Of a stretch of DNA of 64,000 bases, positions 25,357-34,144 are shown piece after piece. Under the pieces are notes generated by a model. That model was not told where the DNA came from and ran no database searches. It worked only from the letters and a program-made list of their open reading frames with translations. The DNA comes from Corynebacterium falsenii (GTDB taxonomy: Bacteria; Actinomycetota; Actinomycetes; Mycobacteriales; Mycobacteriaceae), in contig NZ_CP083646.1 in assembly GCF_020099275.1 (NCBI RefSeq), positions 744,001-808,000 on the forward strand, read 5' to 3'. Within the stretch, counting starts at the first letter, position 1; every line of letters begins with the position of its first letter. The position numbers were made by a program, and so were the translations under genes.

Positions 25357-26283
25357 ATGGGCCATAGCGCAACTGATCTCTCCGAAACACGCATTCTCCT
25401 GTACTACTGCTTCACTCCCATCGAGGACCCAACGGCGGTGATGCTCTGGCAGCGCGCGCTCTGCGAACATTTGGAACTCAAGGGTCGCATCATCATTTCC
25501 CGCCACGGCATCAACGGCACGGTCGGCGGTACGCTAGCCAGCTGCAAGCAGTACGTGCGCCGCACCCGCGAATTCCCTGGATTCAAGAAGATGGAGTTCA
25601 AGTGGTCGGCCGGTAGCGCGGATGATTTCCCCCGCCTGTCGGTCAAGGTCCGCGACGAGATCGTGTCCTTCGGCGCCCCCAACGAACTCAAGGTCGACGA
25701 GAACGGCGTGGTCGGCGGCGGTGTCCACCTCAAGCCCGAGGAAGTCAACGAGCTCGTGGATAAGCGCGGCGACGAGGTCGTGTTCTTCGACGGCCGCAAC
25801 GCCATGGAAGCGCAGATCGGCAAGTTCAAGAATGCCGTGGTGCCCGATGTCCGCACCACCCACGACTTCATCGACGAGCTCGAGTCCGGCAAGTACGACC
25901 ACCTCAAGGACAAGCCCGTGGTCACGTATTGCACCGGCGGCATCCGCTGCGAGGTCTTGAGCTCGCTGATGAAGAACCGCGGCTTTGAGGAGGTCTACCA
26001 GATCGACGGCGGCATCGTCCGCTACGGCGAGAAGTTCGGGGATTCCGGCCTCTGGGAGGGGTCCCTGTACGTCTTCGATGCTCGGATGCACATGGAATTT
26101 TCTCCCGACGCCGCCACGATCGGCGAGTGCGTAGTGTGTGGCGCGCCGACAAATAACTTCTACAACTGCAAAAACGACGAATGCCGCGAGCTCACACTAC
26201 TGTGTGACGAGCACGCGGCGGATCCGTGTTGCGGTCGCGAGGAGTGCGCTGCCGTGTCGGCTACAGCGTCATCTCCATCGTGA
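25357..26283 (+). CDS. trhO: Rhodanese-domain tRNA uridine hydroxylase (TrhO/YceA type)
   Basis: A 308-residue protein. The N-terminal acylphosphatase-like part ([13 protein letters not shown] ... [16 protein letters not shown]) precedes a rhodanese domain with the catalytic loop [11 protein letters not shown] (Cys near residue 191). The family makes 5-hydroxyuridine at position 34 of tRNAs. The C-terminal 50 residues add a cysteine-rich segment ([30 protein letters not shown]), probably zinc binding. The gene end overlaps the convergent GNAT gene by 23 bases. Confidence 0.88.
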   Translation: MGHSATDLSETRILLYYCFTPIEDPTAVMLWQRALCEHLELKGRIIISRHGINGTVGGTLASCKQYVRRTREFPGFKKMEFKWSAGSADDFPRLSVKVRDEIVSFGAPNELKVDENGVVGGGVHLKPEEVNELVDKRGDEVVFFDGRNAMEAQIGKFKNAVVPDVRTTHDFIDELESGKYDHLKDKPVVTYCTGGIRCEVLSSLMKNRGFEEVYQIDGGIVRYGEKFGDSGLWEGSLYVFDARMHMEFSPDAATIGECVVCGAPTNNFYNCKNDECRELTLLCDEHAADPCCGREECAAVSATASSPS

Positions 26284-26740
26284 CGTGTTCCACGCCGTCG
26301 AGGTCGAACGGTTCCCCGACCGGCGTGAATCCCAGCGAGGCGTAGAAATCCTGGATGTATGTCTGCGCATCGAGCGTGACCTTGGAGCTTTGCGTCGTGG
26401 GGTCCAGCGCCGCGGCACGCGCCCGGCAGACATCGAGCGCTTCGGTCATGATCTGCCGCGCGATGCCCTGACCGCGGAAGTCTTTATGCACGCACATGCG
26501 GCCGATGTGTTGGTCCTCGACGCCACCGAACACCCGCGCTGTGCCGACCAACTGTAGGGGTGGGTTGGCGTAGGCGAGGATGTGATGGGTGTTGGGGTGC
26601 GGGTCGATGTCGTCGATTTCCGCATAGGGGGCCTGCTGTTCGTGGACGAACACGTCCACGCGCAGCTTGTACAGGTCGTGGACCTGCTGTGCGGGCATGT
26701 TCAGCAGCGCCCGGCCGGTGTAGTAGATGCTAGGCGCCAT
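26261..26740 (-). CDS. GNAT N-acetyltransferase, ElaA-like
   Basis: A 159-residue acetyltransferase resembling ElaA. It has [30 protein letters not shown] near the N-terminus and the acetyl-CoA loop [15 protein letters not shown] (about 93-107). ATG 26740 overlaps the fprA stop by 11 bases, so it is the second gene of that operon; the longer upstream frame is antisense-like Ser/Thr-rich sequence. Substrate unknown. Confidence 0.83.
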   Translation of the reverse strand: MAPSIYYTGRALLNMPAQQVHDLYKLRVDVFVHEQQAPYAEIDDIDPHPNTHHILAYANPPLQLVGTARVFGGVEDQHIGRMCVHKDFRGQGIARQIMTEALDVCRARAAALDPTTQSSKVTLDAQTYIQDFYASLGFTPVGEPFDLDGVEHVTMEMTL

Positions 26741-28145
26741 GGGAGTGCTTGACCATCTCGTCCCACTCGCGAACCTTCTTGCGCTCGCGGCCCTCAGCTT
26801 CGCCGAGTGCGCGCTCGTGCTCGTCGAGGCGGTGCCAGCCGTCCCACGTGGTGGGGGTGAGGCCCTTGTCAGCGAGGAACTTCTCCACGGCGTCGAGTTC
26901 GGGGTTGGCGGGGTCAAAGCCGATGCCGTTGGCGGCGTCGGTGAGCAGGTTGGCTACGGCCTCGTTGGCGTCGCCCTTGGTGTTGCCGATGAGGCCGACG
27001 GGGCCGCGGCGCACCCAGCCGGTGGTGTACACGCCGGGCAGGCGCTCGCGCTTCTCAGCCTCGGGGTCGGCGGAGCCGGGCACGCCCGCGATGCCGTCGG
27101 CGGTGGGGCCTTCGGTGAGCACGCGGCCGCCGACGTTGGGCAGCACGTTTTCGCGCTCGTCCCAGGGCAGGTCGTTCTGGCGGTCGGACTTGTATCCGAC
27201 GGCGCGGTAGACGGCGCCGACTGGCCACTCGGTGAGCTTGCCGGTGCCGCGGACGGAGCCGTCGCCGGTGAGTTCGGTGCGCTCGGTGACGAAGGTGGTG
27301 ACCTTGCCGTTGTCGTCGGTCTTGACTTCCACGGGGGATTCGAAGAAGTGCAGGTAAAGCTTGTGCGGGGCGCCCTTGGGCTCGGCGATGGCGTACTGCT
27401 CCAGCAGGGTGCAGACCATGTCCTGGATCTTGGAGGCGCGGCGGGCTTCTTCGGAGCCGGCGTCGTAGTCGATGTCCTCGGGGTTGACGACCACTTCGAT
27501 GGTGTCGGAGTGGTTGAGTTCCTTGAGCTCCAGCGGGGTGAATTTCGCCTGTGCGGGTCCGCGGCGTCCGAAGACGTGCACCTCGGTGGCCTTGTTCTTC
27601 TTGAGCGACTCGTAGACGTTGTCCGGGATCTCGGTGACGTGCAGTTCGTCGCCGGTCTTGGCGAGCACGCGGGCGATGTCGAGGCCCACGTTGCCCACGC
27701 CGATGACGGCCACGGAGTCGGCTTCGAGGTTCCAGTCGGGCTCGAAGTCGGGGTTGGCGTCGTAGAAGCCCACGAACTCGCCGGCGCCGATGGTGTGCTC
27801 TGCGCCGGGGATGCGAAGGTCGCGGTCGTCGGTGGCGCCGGTGGCGTAGATGACGGCGTCGTAGTAATTCTTCAGCTCGTCGAGGGTCACGTCGGTGCCC
27901 ACGTTAACGTTGCCGAAGAGGCGGATTTCCGGCTTGTCCATGACCTTGTGCAGGGACTTGATAATGCCCTTGATGCGGGGGTGGTCCGGTGCCACGCCGT
28001 AGCGGATGAGGCCGAACGGGGCGGGCATGCGCTCGAAGATGTCCACGGCGACGTCCACGTCGGACTTGGTGAGGGCATCGGAGGCGTAGATTCCGGCTGG
28101 TCCGGAGCCGATCACGGCTACGCGGAGCGGACGATTCTCAGGCAT
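26730..28145 (-). CDS. fprA: Ferredoxin/flavodoxin-NADP+ reductase
   Basis: A 471-residue adrenodoxin-reductase-type flavoprotein. The N-terminal FAD-binding VAVIGSGPAGIYASDAL, the NADPH-binding VIGVGNVGLDIARVLAKT (about 190-207) and a C-terminal GWVRRGPVGLIGNTKGDA are all visible, as in mycobacterial FprA. It supplies electrons to a ferredoxin, here most likely for the divergent sulfite reductase. This corresponds to fpr2 of the C. glutamicum fpr2-cysIXHDNYZ locus. An McbR site lies about 100 bases upstream. Confidence 0.94.
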   Translation of the reverse strand: MPENRPLRVAVIGSGPAGIYASDALTKSDVDVAVDIFERMPAPFGLIRYGVAPDHPRIKGIIKSLHKVMDKPEIRLFGNVNVGTDVTLDELKNYYDAVIYATGATDDRDLRIPGAEHTIGAGEFVGFYDANPDFEPDWNLEADSVAVIGVGNVGLDIARVLAKTGDELHVTEIPDNVYESLKKNKATEVHVFGRRGPAQAKFTPLELKELNHSDTIEVVVNPEDIDYDAGSEEARRASKIQDMVCTLLEQYAIAEPKGAPHKLYLHFFESPVEVKTDDNGKVTTFVTERTELTGDGSVRGTGKLTEWPVGAVYRAVGYKSDRQNDLPWDERENVLPNVGGRVLTEGPTADGIAGVPGSADPEAEKRERLPGVYTTGWVRRGPVGLIGNTKGDANEAVANLLTDAANGIGFDPANPELDAVEKFLADKGLTPTTWDGWHRLDEHERALGEAEGRERKKVREWDEMVKHSHGA

Positions 28146-28240
28146 GGAGTTGATGGTTCCTTTAGGGCTCGTTGGTGGTTCTTGGGTACTTCTTGGGTCG
28201 TGCTTCCTAGGTTAGCCAAGTTGCGGCACGAAACGAACTA

Positions 28241-28256
28241 TAGACAGAGTGGTCTA
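28241..28256. promoter_or_regulatory. McbR operator, fprA side
   Basis: TAGACAGAGTGGTCTA is a perfect TAGAC-N6-GTCTA, in the 206-base divergent region between fprA and sir, nearer fprA. Confidence 0.85.
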
Positions 28257-28283
28257 GAAAAATCAACATCCCGCTTGTTTTTC

Positions 28284-28299
28284 TGAACCGGTCGGTCTA
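28284..28299. promoter_or_regulatory. Degenerate McbR-like half site, sir promoter
   Basis: TGAACCGGTCGGTCTA keeps the GTCTA half. A nearly identical 16-mer (one base different) occurs at 37434-37449 before cysH, each followed by a second TAGAC site, so the pair is a conserved regulatory module rather than chance. Confidence 0.5.
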
Positions 28300-28310
28300 T
28301 CGTTGCTCGC

Positions 28311-28326
28311 TAGACAGGTCAGTCTA
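28311..28326. promoter_or_regulatory. McbR operator of sir
   Basis: TAGACAGGTCAGTCTA is a perfect consensus site 26-41 bases before the sir start, close enough to overlap the -10 region or transcription start. Confidence 0.85.
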
Positions 28327-28351
28327 GAAATATCTAGAAGATTAAAGGACG

Positions 28352-30040
28352 ATGCCAACGATGCCAACGACAACGCAGCCCAGGACGGCCACCAAGCGCG
28401 CCAAGAAGCCCCAAGGCCAGTGGGCTATCGACGGCCGCGATCCGCTCAACGATGACGAGCGGATCAAGCAGGAAGACCCGGGCATCAACGTCGCCCAGCG
28501 CATCCGCGACATCTACGCCAAGGAAGGCTTCGACTCCATCCCTGCCGAGGATCTCGCCCCGCGCTTCAAGTGGGTCGGCCTCTACACCCAGCGCAAGCAG
28601 AACCTCGGCGGCGAGCACACCGGCACGCTCACCAACGCTGAATTGCAGGATCGCTACTTCATGATGCGCATCCGCATGGACGGCGGCCTGGCCAGCCCCG
28701 AGAAGATCCGCGCCATCGGCGAGATCTCCGAGCAGTACGCCCGCAACACCGCAGACTTCACCGACCGCCAAAATGTCCAGCTCCACTGGATCAAGATCGA
28801 GGACGTCCCCGCCATCTGGGACAAGCTCGAGTCGGTTGGCCTCAACACTTTCTTCGGCTGCGGCGACGTGCCCCGCGTGGTCCTCGGTTCGCCCGTCAGC
28901 GGCATCGCCAAGGACGAGATCATCGACGCCACCCCGGCCATCCGCACTATCACCGAAGAGGTCCTTCCCAGGCCCGAATTCGGCAATCTCCCGCGCAAGT
29001 TCAAGTCCGCCATCTCCGGCAACAGCCGCCAGGATGTCACCCACGAGATCCAGGACGTCTCCTTCATCGGATCGGTACACCCAGAGCACGGTCCCGGCTT
29101 CGACGTGTGGGTCGGCGGCGGCCTGTCCACGAACCCGATGCTCGCCCAGCGCCTCGGCGTGTGGGTCTCACTCGAGGAGGTCCCGGATGTGTGGGCCGGC
29201 GTCGTCGGTATTTTCCGCGACTACGGCTTCCGCCGCCTGCGCAACCGTGCGCGCCTGAAGTTCCTCGTCGCCGACTGGGGCGTGGAGAAGTTCCGTCAGG
29301 TTCTCGAAGAAGAATATTTGGGTCGACGCCTCACCGACGGCCCTGCCCCGGAGGTTCACCCGGGATATCGAGACCATGTCGGCATCCACGAGCAAAAGGA
29401 CGGCCTGTTCTACCTCGGCGTCAAGCCCACCGTCGGCCACACGGACGGCACGCAGCTGCAGCAGCTCGCGGACCTGGCGGACAAGCACGGCGTGACGCGC
29501 ATGCGCACTACCGCGGACAAGGAGCTGCTCTTCCTCGACCTCACGCGCGAGGCGGCCGAGCAGTTGGCGGAGGAGTTGGAGCAGGTCGGCCTGTCGGCGT
29601 CGCCCTCAGCATTCCGTCGAGACATCATCTCGTGCACGGGGCTGGAGTTCTGCAAGCTCGCTCACGTGGTCACCAAGCAGCGCGCGATCGCGCTGGTCGA
29701 CGAGCTGGAGGAACGCCTCGGCGACCTCGATGTGCCGCTGAAGATCAGCCTCAACGGCTGCCCGAACTCGTGCGCCCGCACCCAGGTCGCGGACATTGGC
29801 CTGACGGGCAAGATCCTCACCACCGATGACGGCGAGCGCGTCGAAGGATTCCAGGTGCACCTGGGTGGCACGATCGGCCTGGAGCCGCACTTCGGCCGTA
29901 AGGTCCGCGGCAACCAGGTGTTCTCCTCCGACCTCGGCGACTACGTGGTCCGCGTCGTGGAGAACTTCAAGGAACAGCGCACTGAGGGCGAGCAGTTCCG
30001 CGACTGGGTCGCCCGCGCCGAGGACGAGGCCTTGGTATGA
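28352..30040 (+). CDS. cysI: Ferredoxin-dependent sulfite reductase
   Basis: Reduces sulfite to sulfide with six electrons; siroheme and [4Fe-4S] enzyme, 562 residues, single chain of the NirA/Sir type. The cluster ligands are CTGLEFC (about 430) and NGCPNSCARTQVADIGL (about 470). The tandem ferrite-reductase-like halves are seen as FTDRQNVQLHWIKIEDVP and MRTTADKELLFLDL. The start ATG 28352 is 2 bases after AAAGGA; a second ATG at 28361 has more natural spacing (11 bases). Sulfite is preferred over nitrite as substrate because of the cys context. Overlaps cysX by four bases. Confidence 0.92.
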   Translation: MPTMPTTTQPRTATKRAKKPQGQWAIDGRDPLNDDERIKQEDPGINVAQRIRDIYAKEGFDSIPAEDLAPRFKWVGLYTQRKQNLGGEHTGTLTNAELQDRYFMMRIRMDGGLASPEKIRAIGEISEQYARNTADFTDRQNVQLHWIKIEDVPAIWDKLESVGLNTFFGCGDVPRVVLGSPVSGIAKDEIIDATPAIRTITEEVLPRPEFGNLPRKFKSAISGNSRQDVTHEIQDVSFIGSVHPEHGPGFDVWVGGGLSTNPMLAQRLGVWVSLEEVPDVWAGVVGIFRDYGFRRLRNRARLKFLVADWGVEKFRQVLEEEYLGRRLTDGPAPEVHPGYRDHVGIHEQKDGLFYLGVKPTVGHTDGTQLQQLADLADKHGVTRMRTTADKELLFLDLTREAAEQLAEELEQVGLSASPSAFRRDIISCTGLEFCKLAHVVTKQRAIALVDELEERLGDLDVPLKISLNGCPNSCARTQVADIGLTGKILTTDDGERVEGFQVHLGGTIGLEPHFGRKVRGNQVFSSDLGDYVVRVVENFKEQRTEGEQFRDWVARAEDEALV

Positions 30041-30246
30041 GCGAGCCCGATCGCGATTCCCTCCCCAGCGTCAACGCCGCAATCGGCGGGCGCGCCGGGC
30101 ATGCCAATGGCCGCCGCGCCACGGTGAACAACTGCCCGTATTGCATGAGCGAGAACCTCTTCCCGGACGACGAGACCGACAACGCCTGGCAGTGCCGCGA
30201 GTGTATGCGGGTGTTTTCGGTGAAGTTCCACGGCCACCTGCGATAA
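30037..30246 (+). CDS. cysX: CysX, small two-CxxC protein of the sulfite reductase operon
   Basis: A 69-residue protein overlapping the sir stop (ATGA). Two CxxC pairs, NCPYCMSENL and WQCRECMRVF, separated by 17 residues, could bind iron (rubredoxin-like) or zinc. In C. glutamicum cysX lies directly after cysI and is thought to deliver electrons from Fpr2 to CysI. The spacing of the cysteines is more like a zinc ribbon/rubredoxin than a [2Fe-2S] or [4Fe-4S] ferredoxin. Unlike in C. glutamicum, cysH does not follow; the deo block does. Confidence 0.85.
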   Translation: MSEPDRDSLPSVNAAIGGRAGHANGRRATVNNCPYCMSENLFPDDETDNAWQCRECMRVFSVKFHGHLR

Positions 30247-30253
30247 TGGAGCA

Positions 30254-31189
30254 ATGATCGACTCTCGAGACTCCCAATCCATCGCCGCCGCGAAGCTCTA
30301 CTACGAGCAGGGGCTAGGGCAGTCCGAGGTCGCCGCGGAGCTGGGCGTATCGCGCCCCACGGTCTCGAAGCTGCTGCAGGCAGCCCGCGACAAGGGCTAC
30401 GTGTCGATTACAATTCACGATCCGCGGGAGCGTGCCGACGAACTCATCGATGGCTTTGTGGAGCGCTGGGGCTTAGAGGAGGTCCGCATGGTTCGCCCGG
30501 TGCGCGGATCGAACGCGGACTTGCTCAGCGAGCTGGGGCGCAGCGGCGCGAGCCTGCTCGAGGAGCTTGTCCACGACGACATGTCCGTGGGTATCTCCTG
30601 GGGAGACACCATGTATGCCGTCGCGGAGCACTTGCGCCCGTTGTCCGTGCGGGGCGTTCGGGTGGTGCAGCTCAAGGGGGGTCATTCCCATTCGGAACGC
30701 AGCACTCACGACATCGCGACTCTCACCAGGTTTGCTCGTTCGTTCGACGCCGCAGTCGAGGCCCTGCCTTTGCCTGTGATCTTGGACTCGAAGGAAACGA
30801 AGGATCTCGTGGTGCAGGATCGGCATATCGCCGCGGTGCTTCAGGCGGGCGCGAGCACTGATATGGCGGTGTTCACGGTCGGGGGAGTGGGGCGGCATTC
30901 GCTGCTTGTGAACCTGGGGATGCTGGCGCCGGATGAGGAAAAGCAGATCATGGCTCGTGCGGTGGGCGATGTCTGCTCGCGGTTTTTCACGGCGGAGGGC
31001 GAGGTGGCGTCGCCGGAGGTGGATCAGCGCACGGTGGGGATTTCGCTGGCGGACTTGAAGGCCCGCCCGATTCGGGTGCTCGTCGCTGGGGGAGCGGACA
31101 AGGTTGAGGCCATTCGGGTGGCGCTGACCATGGGGATGGCGACGCATCTTGTGATTGATCATGAGACGGCGGCGCGGGTGTACGGATAG
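30254..31189 (+). CDS. deoR: SorC/DeoR-type regulator of deoxynucleoside catabolism
   Basis: A 311-residue sugar-binding transcriptional regulator of the SorC family. The N-terminal helix-turn-helix reads SIAAAKLYYEQGLGQSEVAAELGVSRPTVSKLLQAARDKGYVSI (about 9-55). The C-terminal sugar-phosphate-binding domain includes VGISWGDTMYAVAEHL. Bacillus subtilis DeoR, of the same family, binds deoxyribose-5-phosphate and represses dra-nupC-pdp. It starts eight bases after cysX and precedes deoD, so it probably represses the deo block; deoxyribose-5-phosphate is the inferred inducer. Confidence 0.85.
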   Translation: MIDSRDSQSIAAAKLYYEQGLGQSEVAAELGVSRPTVSKLLQAARDKGYVSITIHDPRERADELIDGFVERWGLEEVRMVRPVRGSNADLLSELGRSGASLLEELVHDDMSVGISWGDTMYAVAEHLRPLSVRGVRVVQLKGGHSHSERSTHDIATLTRFARSFDAAVEALPLPVILDSKETKDLVVQDRHIAAVLQAGASTDMAVFTVGGVGRHSLLVNLGMLAPDEEKQIMARAVGDVCSRFFTAEGEVASPEVDQRTVGISLADLKARPIRVLVAGGADKVEAIRVALTMGMATHLVIDHETAARVYG

Positions 31190-31271
31190 GTCGGGCTAGC
31201 AGCCATTGAATAACTATCGAGCAGCTTCCCTGGTTCGTCGGCTACCCCTGGAACATTTGCGAAAATAACCA

Positions 31272-31300
31272 TTGACGATTGTTCCCGACCGTCCTAAGCT
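31272..31300 (+). promoter_or_regulatory. deoD promoter, predicted leaderless
   Basis: TTGACG (31272-31277), a 17-base spacer and TAAGCT (31295-31300) form a good sigma-A promoter. The expected transcription start is at or next to the ATG at 31307, and no Shine-Dalgarno is present. Flanking GGAACA (31250-31255) and TGTTCC (31280-31285) half sites may bind the upstream regulator. Confidence 0.6.
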
Positions 31301-31306
31301 CAAGTT

Positions 31307-32023
31307 ATGAGCACAAAAGCAACCCCCCACATCAACCCCCGCGGCGAGGAGATTGCCGAGACCGTCCTCATGCCCGGGGATCCGCTCCGAGCCAAGTTCA
31401 TCGCCGAGACCTACCTCGATGACGTGGTCCAGTTCAACGAGGTCCGCAACATGCTGGGCTTCACCGGAACCTACAACGGCACGAAGGTGTCGGTCATGGG
31501 CTCCGGCATGGGCATCCCGTCGATCGGCATCTACTCCTATGAGCTGATGAACTTCTTCGACGTCAAGCGCATCATCCGCATCGGCTCCATCGGTGCGCTG
31601 CAGAAGGACATCCCGCTCTACGACGTCATCGTGGGCGCCTCCGCCTCCACCGACTCCAACTACCTGGACCAGTACAACCTGCCCGGCACCTACGCCCCCA
31701 CGGCCAGCTGGAAGCTGCTCAAGGGCGTGGTGGACGAAGCCGAGCGCCAGGATGTCCGCTTGCACGTAGGCAACGTGCTGAGCTCGGACGTGTTCTACAA
31801 CGCCGACGAGACCGTCAACGACCGCTGGGCGCGCATGGGCGTGCTGGGCGTGGAGATGGAATCGGCAGCGCTGTACGCCAACGCCGCCTACGCGGGCGTG
31901 GAGGCACTGGGCGTGTTCACGGTGTCGGACAACATCGTCACCGGCGAGCGCGCCACTGCGGACGAGCGGCAAAACGCCTTCACTCAGATGATGGAACTCG
32001 CGCTCCCGCTCGCGGCGCTGTAG
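31307..32023 (+). CDS. deoD: Purine nucleoside phosphorylase, DeoD type
   Basis: Splits purine (deoxy)ribonucleosides with phosphate. 238 residues, matching hexameric bacterial DeoD. Motifs: PHINPRGEEIAETVLMPGDPLRAKFIAE, the GSGMGIPSIGIYSYEL loop, RIGSIGAL and GVEMESAALYANA (about 181-193) with the catalytic-site Glu, then TVSDNI. First structural gene of the deo block, with its own promoter and a probably leaderless start. Confidence 0.94.
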   Translation: MSTKATPHINPRGEEIAETVLMPGDPLRAKFIAETYLDDVVQFNEVRNMLGFTGTYNGTKVSVMGSGMGIPSIGIYSYELMNFFDVKRIIRIGSIGALQKDIPLYDVIVGASASTDSNYLDQYNLPGTYAPTASWKLLKGVVDEAERQDVRLHVGNVLSSDVFYNADETVNDRWARMGVLGVEMESAALYANAAYAGVEALGVFTVSDNIVTGERATADERQNAFTQMMELALPLAAL

Positions 32024-32085
32024 TCCGCTCGCGCTGCAGTTTTTCACCCCCAACTTTTCGCTTCCCCTGACCCCTGGAGAACATC

Positions 32086-33435
32086 ATGGGCACCCCCGTT
32101 CGCTCCGCCAAGGCCGCCGTCCCGGTGCTGCTGTTCACGTTCGTGTTCAGCCTCATCGTTGATAACGGCTTCAAGACCATGACCGGCCCCATGGCCGACG
32201 GCCTCAACATCGACCCGAACGTTGCGTCGCTGCAGGCATCGCTGGCGGGCATCATCATCGGCATCGGCGCCGTGGTGTACGCTGCGCTGGCCGACGCGAT
32301 TTCCATCCGCAAGCTCACCCTCATCGGCATCGGCCTCGTGGTGGTCGGTTCCTTGATGGGCTTCCTCTTTTCCAGCTCGTGGCCGATGGTGCTCACGGGC
32401 CGGCTCATCCAAACCTGCGGCCTGGCAGCAGCCGAGACGCTCTATGTCATCTACGTCACCAAGCACATCCCAGACGAGGATCAGAAGACCTACCTGGGAT
32501 TTTCCACCGCTGCTTTCCAGGCGGGCCTGCTGGTTGGCGCGCTGACCTCCGGAGCGATCTCCACGTACATCAGCTGGACCGCTATGTTCCTCGTGCCGCT
32601 TATCCTCGTGCTGGCCGTGCCGTTCGTTCTTAAGTATGTGCCGGAAGACGAGGCCTCCTCCACGTCGCTGGATGTCATCGGCCTGTTCCTGGTCGCCCTG
32701 TTCTCCACATCGCTGATCATGTTCATGCAGGAGTTCGTGTGGGGGTGGATCATCCCCGCCGTGATCGGTATCGCACTGTTTGCCCTCTACGTGGCCAAGG
32801 GGCGCAAGCCGCTGGTGCGGCCGGAGTTCTTCACTAATGGCCGCTACGTCTGGGCGCTCGTTCTCGTCCTCATCATCTACTCCACGCAGCTGGGCTACAT
32901 CGTCATGATCCCGTTCGCGGCGAAGGACTTCCACGGCCTCAACCAGTCGGATGCCGCGCTGCTCATGGTTCCCGGCTACATCTGTGCGGTGCTCGTCGGC
33001 ATCTTCTCCGGCAAGATCGGCCACTACCTCACGTCCCGCACCACGATCTTCACCGCGCTCGGCATGATCATCGGCGCTCTTGTGTTGGGCGCGCTGACGA
33101 TCCAGATGGCGATCGTGTTCCAGATCGTCTCGATCATCCTGTTCGCCTCGGGCTTTGCCCTGCTCTACGCCCCGCTGGTGAACACCGCCCTGTCCCGCAT
33201 CATGCCGGAAAAGTCCGGCATCGCCATCGGTTTCTACAACCTCACGATCAACATCGGCATCCCCCTGGGCATCGCCTACACCTTCCAGTTCATGGATGCC
33301 CTCCCGAGCTACAACGCTGTGCTCTGGGCCCTCGCCGCCATCGGCCTGGTGGGCGCGGTCATCTACGTCCTCGCGGATCGGTGGATGTACGCGCGCGAAA
33401 AGGCCTCCGGCGAGCTCATCGCGGCGAACAAATAA
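32086..33435 (+). CDS. MFS transporter, probable nucleoside importer
   Basis: A 449-residue protein with 14 or so hydrophobic segments, resembling the DHA2/Tet(L)-like branch of the major facilitator superfamily. Motif A-like loop ALADAISIRKLTLIGIGL and a conserved ETLYVIYVTKHIP follow helix 4. Family members of this branch are usually exporters, but its position between deoD and deoC argues for deoxynucleoside transport. Start ATG 32086; the previous gene ends 62 bases upstream. Confidence 0.8.
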   Translation: MGTPVRSAKAAVPVLLFTFVFSLIVDNGFKTMTGPMADGLNIDPNVASLQASLAGIIIGIGAVVYAALADAISIRKLTLIGIGLVVVGSLMGFLFSSSWPMVLTGRLIQTCGLAAAETLYVIYVTKHIPDEDQKTYLGFSTAAFQAGLLVGALTSGAISTYISWTAMFLVPLILVLAVPFVLKYVPEDEASSTSLDVIGLFLVALFSTSLIMFMQEFVWGWIIPAVIGIALFALYVAKGRKPLVRPEFFTNGRYVWALVLVLIIYSTQLGYIVMIPFAAKDFHGLNQSDAALLMVPGYICAVLVGIFSGKIGHYLTSRTTIFTALGMIIGALVLGALTIQMAIVFQIVSIILFASGFALLYAPLVNTALSRIMPEKSGIAIGFYNLTINIGIPLGIAYTFQFMDALPSYNAVLWALAAIGLVGAVIYVLADRWMYAREKASGELIAANK

Positions 33436-33466
33436 CACTAACTAACCACCGAGAAAGGACCACACC

Positions 33467-34144
33467 ATGTCAGCACAGTCATCCTCACCATCCACACCAT
33501 CCGCAGCAGACGTCTCCGCCATCATCGACCACACTCTGCTCAAGCCGGAGGCCACCTCCGCAGACGTCGCCGCCCTCGTCCAGGAGGCCAAGGACCTCGG
33601 CACCTACGCGGTATGCGTGTCGCCCTCCCAGCTGCCCCTCAAGGACACGGGCGACGTGCATGTCGCCACGGTCGTCGGCTTCCCCTCCGGCGCGGTCAAG
33701 CCACAGATCAAGGCCGCCGAGGCCAAGCAGGCCGTCACCGACGGCGCCGACGAGGTCGATATGGTCATCAACATCGCCCTGGCCAAGGAGCATAAGTTCG
33801 ACGCCCTTACGGAGGAAATCGCCATGGTCCGCGAGGCCATCCCGGGGAAGATCCTCAAGGTCATCATTGAATCCGCTGCCCTAACGGACGAGGAAATCGT
33901 GGGCGCCTGCGAGTCCGCAGAGAAGGCGGGGGCCGACTTCGTCAAGACCTCCACCGGCTTCCACCCGGCGGGTGGCGCCTCGGAGCACGCCGTGTCCCTC
34001 ATGCGCAAGACCGTCGGTGACCGCCTCGGGGTGAAGGCATCCGGTGGCATCCGCACCGCCGAAGCCGCCGTGGCCATGATGAAGGCGGGTGCGAGCCGGC
34101 TCGGGCTGTCGTCGTCGAAAAAGATTGTGGAAGGACTGGAGTAA
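33467..34144 (+). CDS. deoC: Deoxyribose-phosphate aldolase
   Basis: Cleaves 2-deoxyribose-5-phosphate to acetaldehyde and glyceraldehyde-3-phosphate. 225 residues, the normal size. The Schiff-base lysine lies in [16 protein letters not shown] (about 163-178), the second catalytic lysine in [14 protein letters not shown], and [16 protein letters not shown] marks the N-terminus. The TAATG overlap with the mutase gene shows coupling. Confidence 0.95.
   Translation: MSAQSSSPSTPSAADVSAIIDHTLLKPEATSADVAALVQEAKDLGTYAVCVSPSQLPLKDTGDVHVATVVGFPSGAVKPQIKAAEAKQAVTDGADEVDMVINIALAKEHKFDALTEEIAMVREAIPGKILKVIIESAALTDEEIVGACESAEKAGADFVKTSTGFHPAGGASEHAVSLMRKTVGDRLGVKASGGIRTAEAAVAMMKAGASRLGLSSSKKIVEGLE

Noticed and set aside
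26727..28286. 519-codon open frame antisense to fprA
   Set aside because: Gly/Val-rich shadow; fprA is unambiguous.
28352..30040. Annotation of the siroheme enzyme as nitrite reductase
   Set aside because: Sequence class allows both, but fprA, cysX, McbR sites and the rest of the cys genes favour sulfite.
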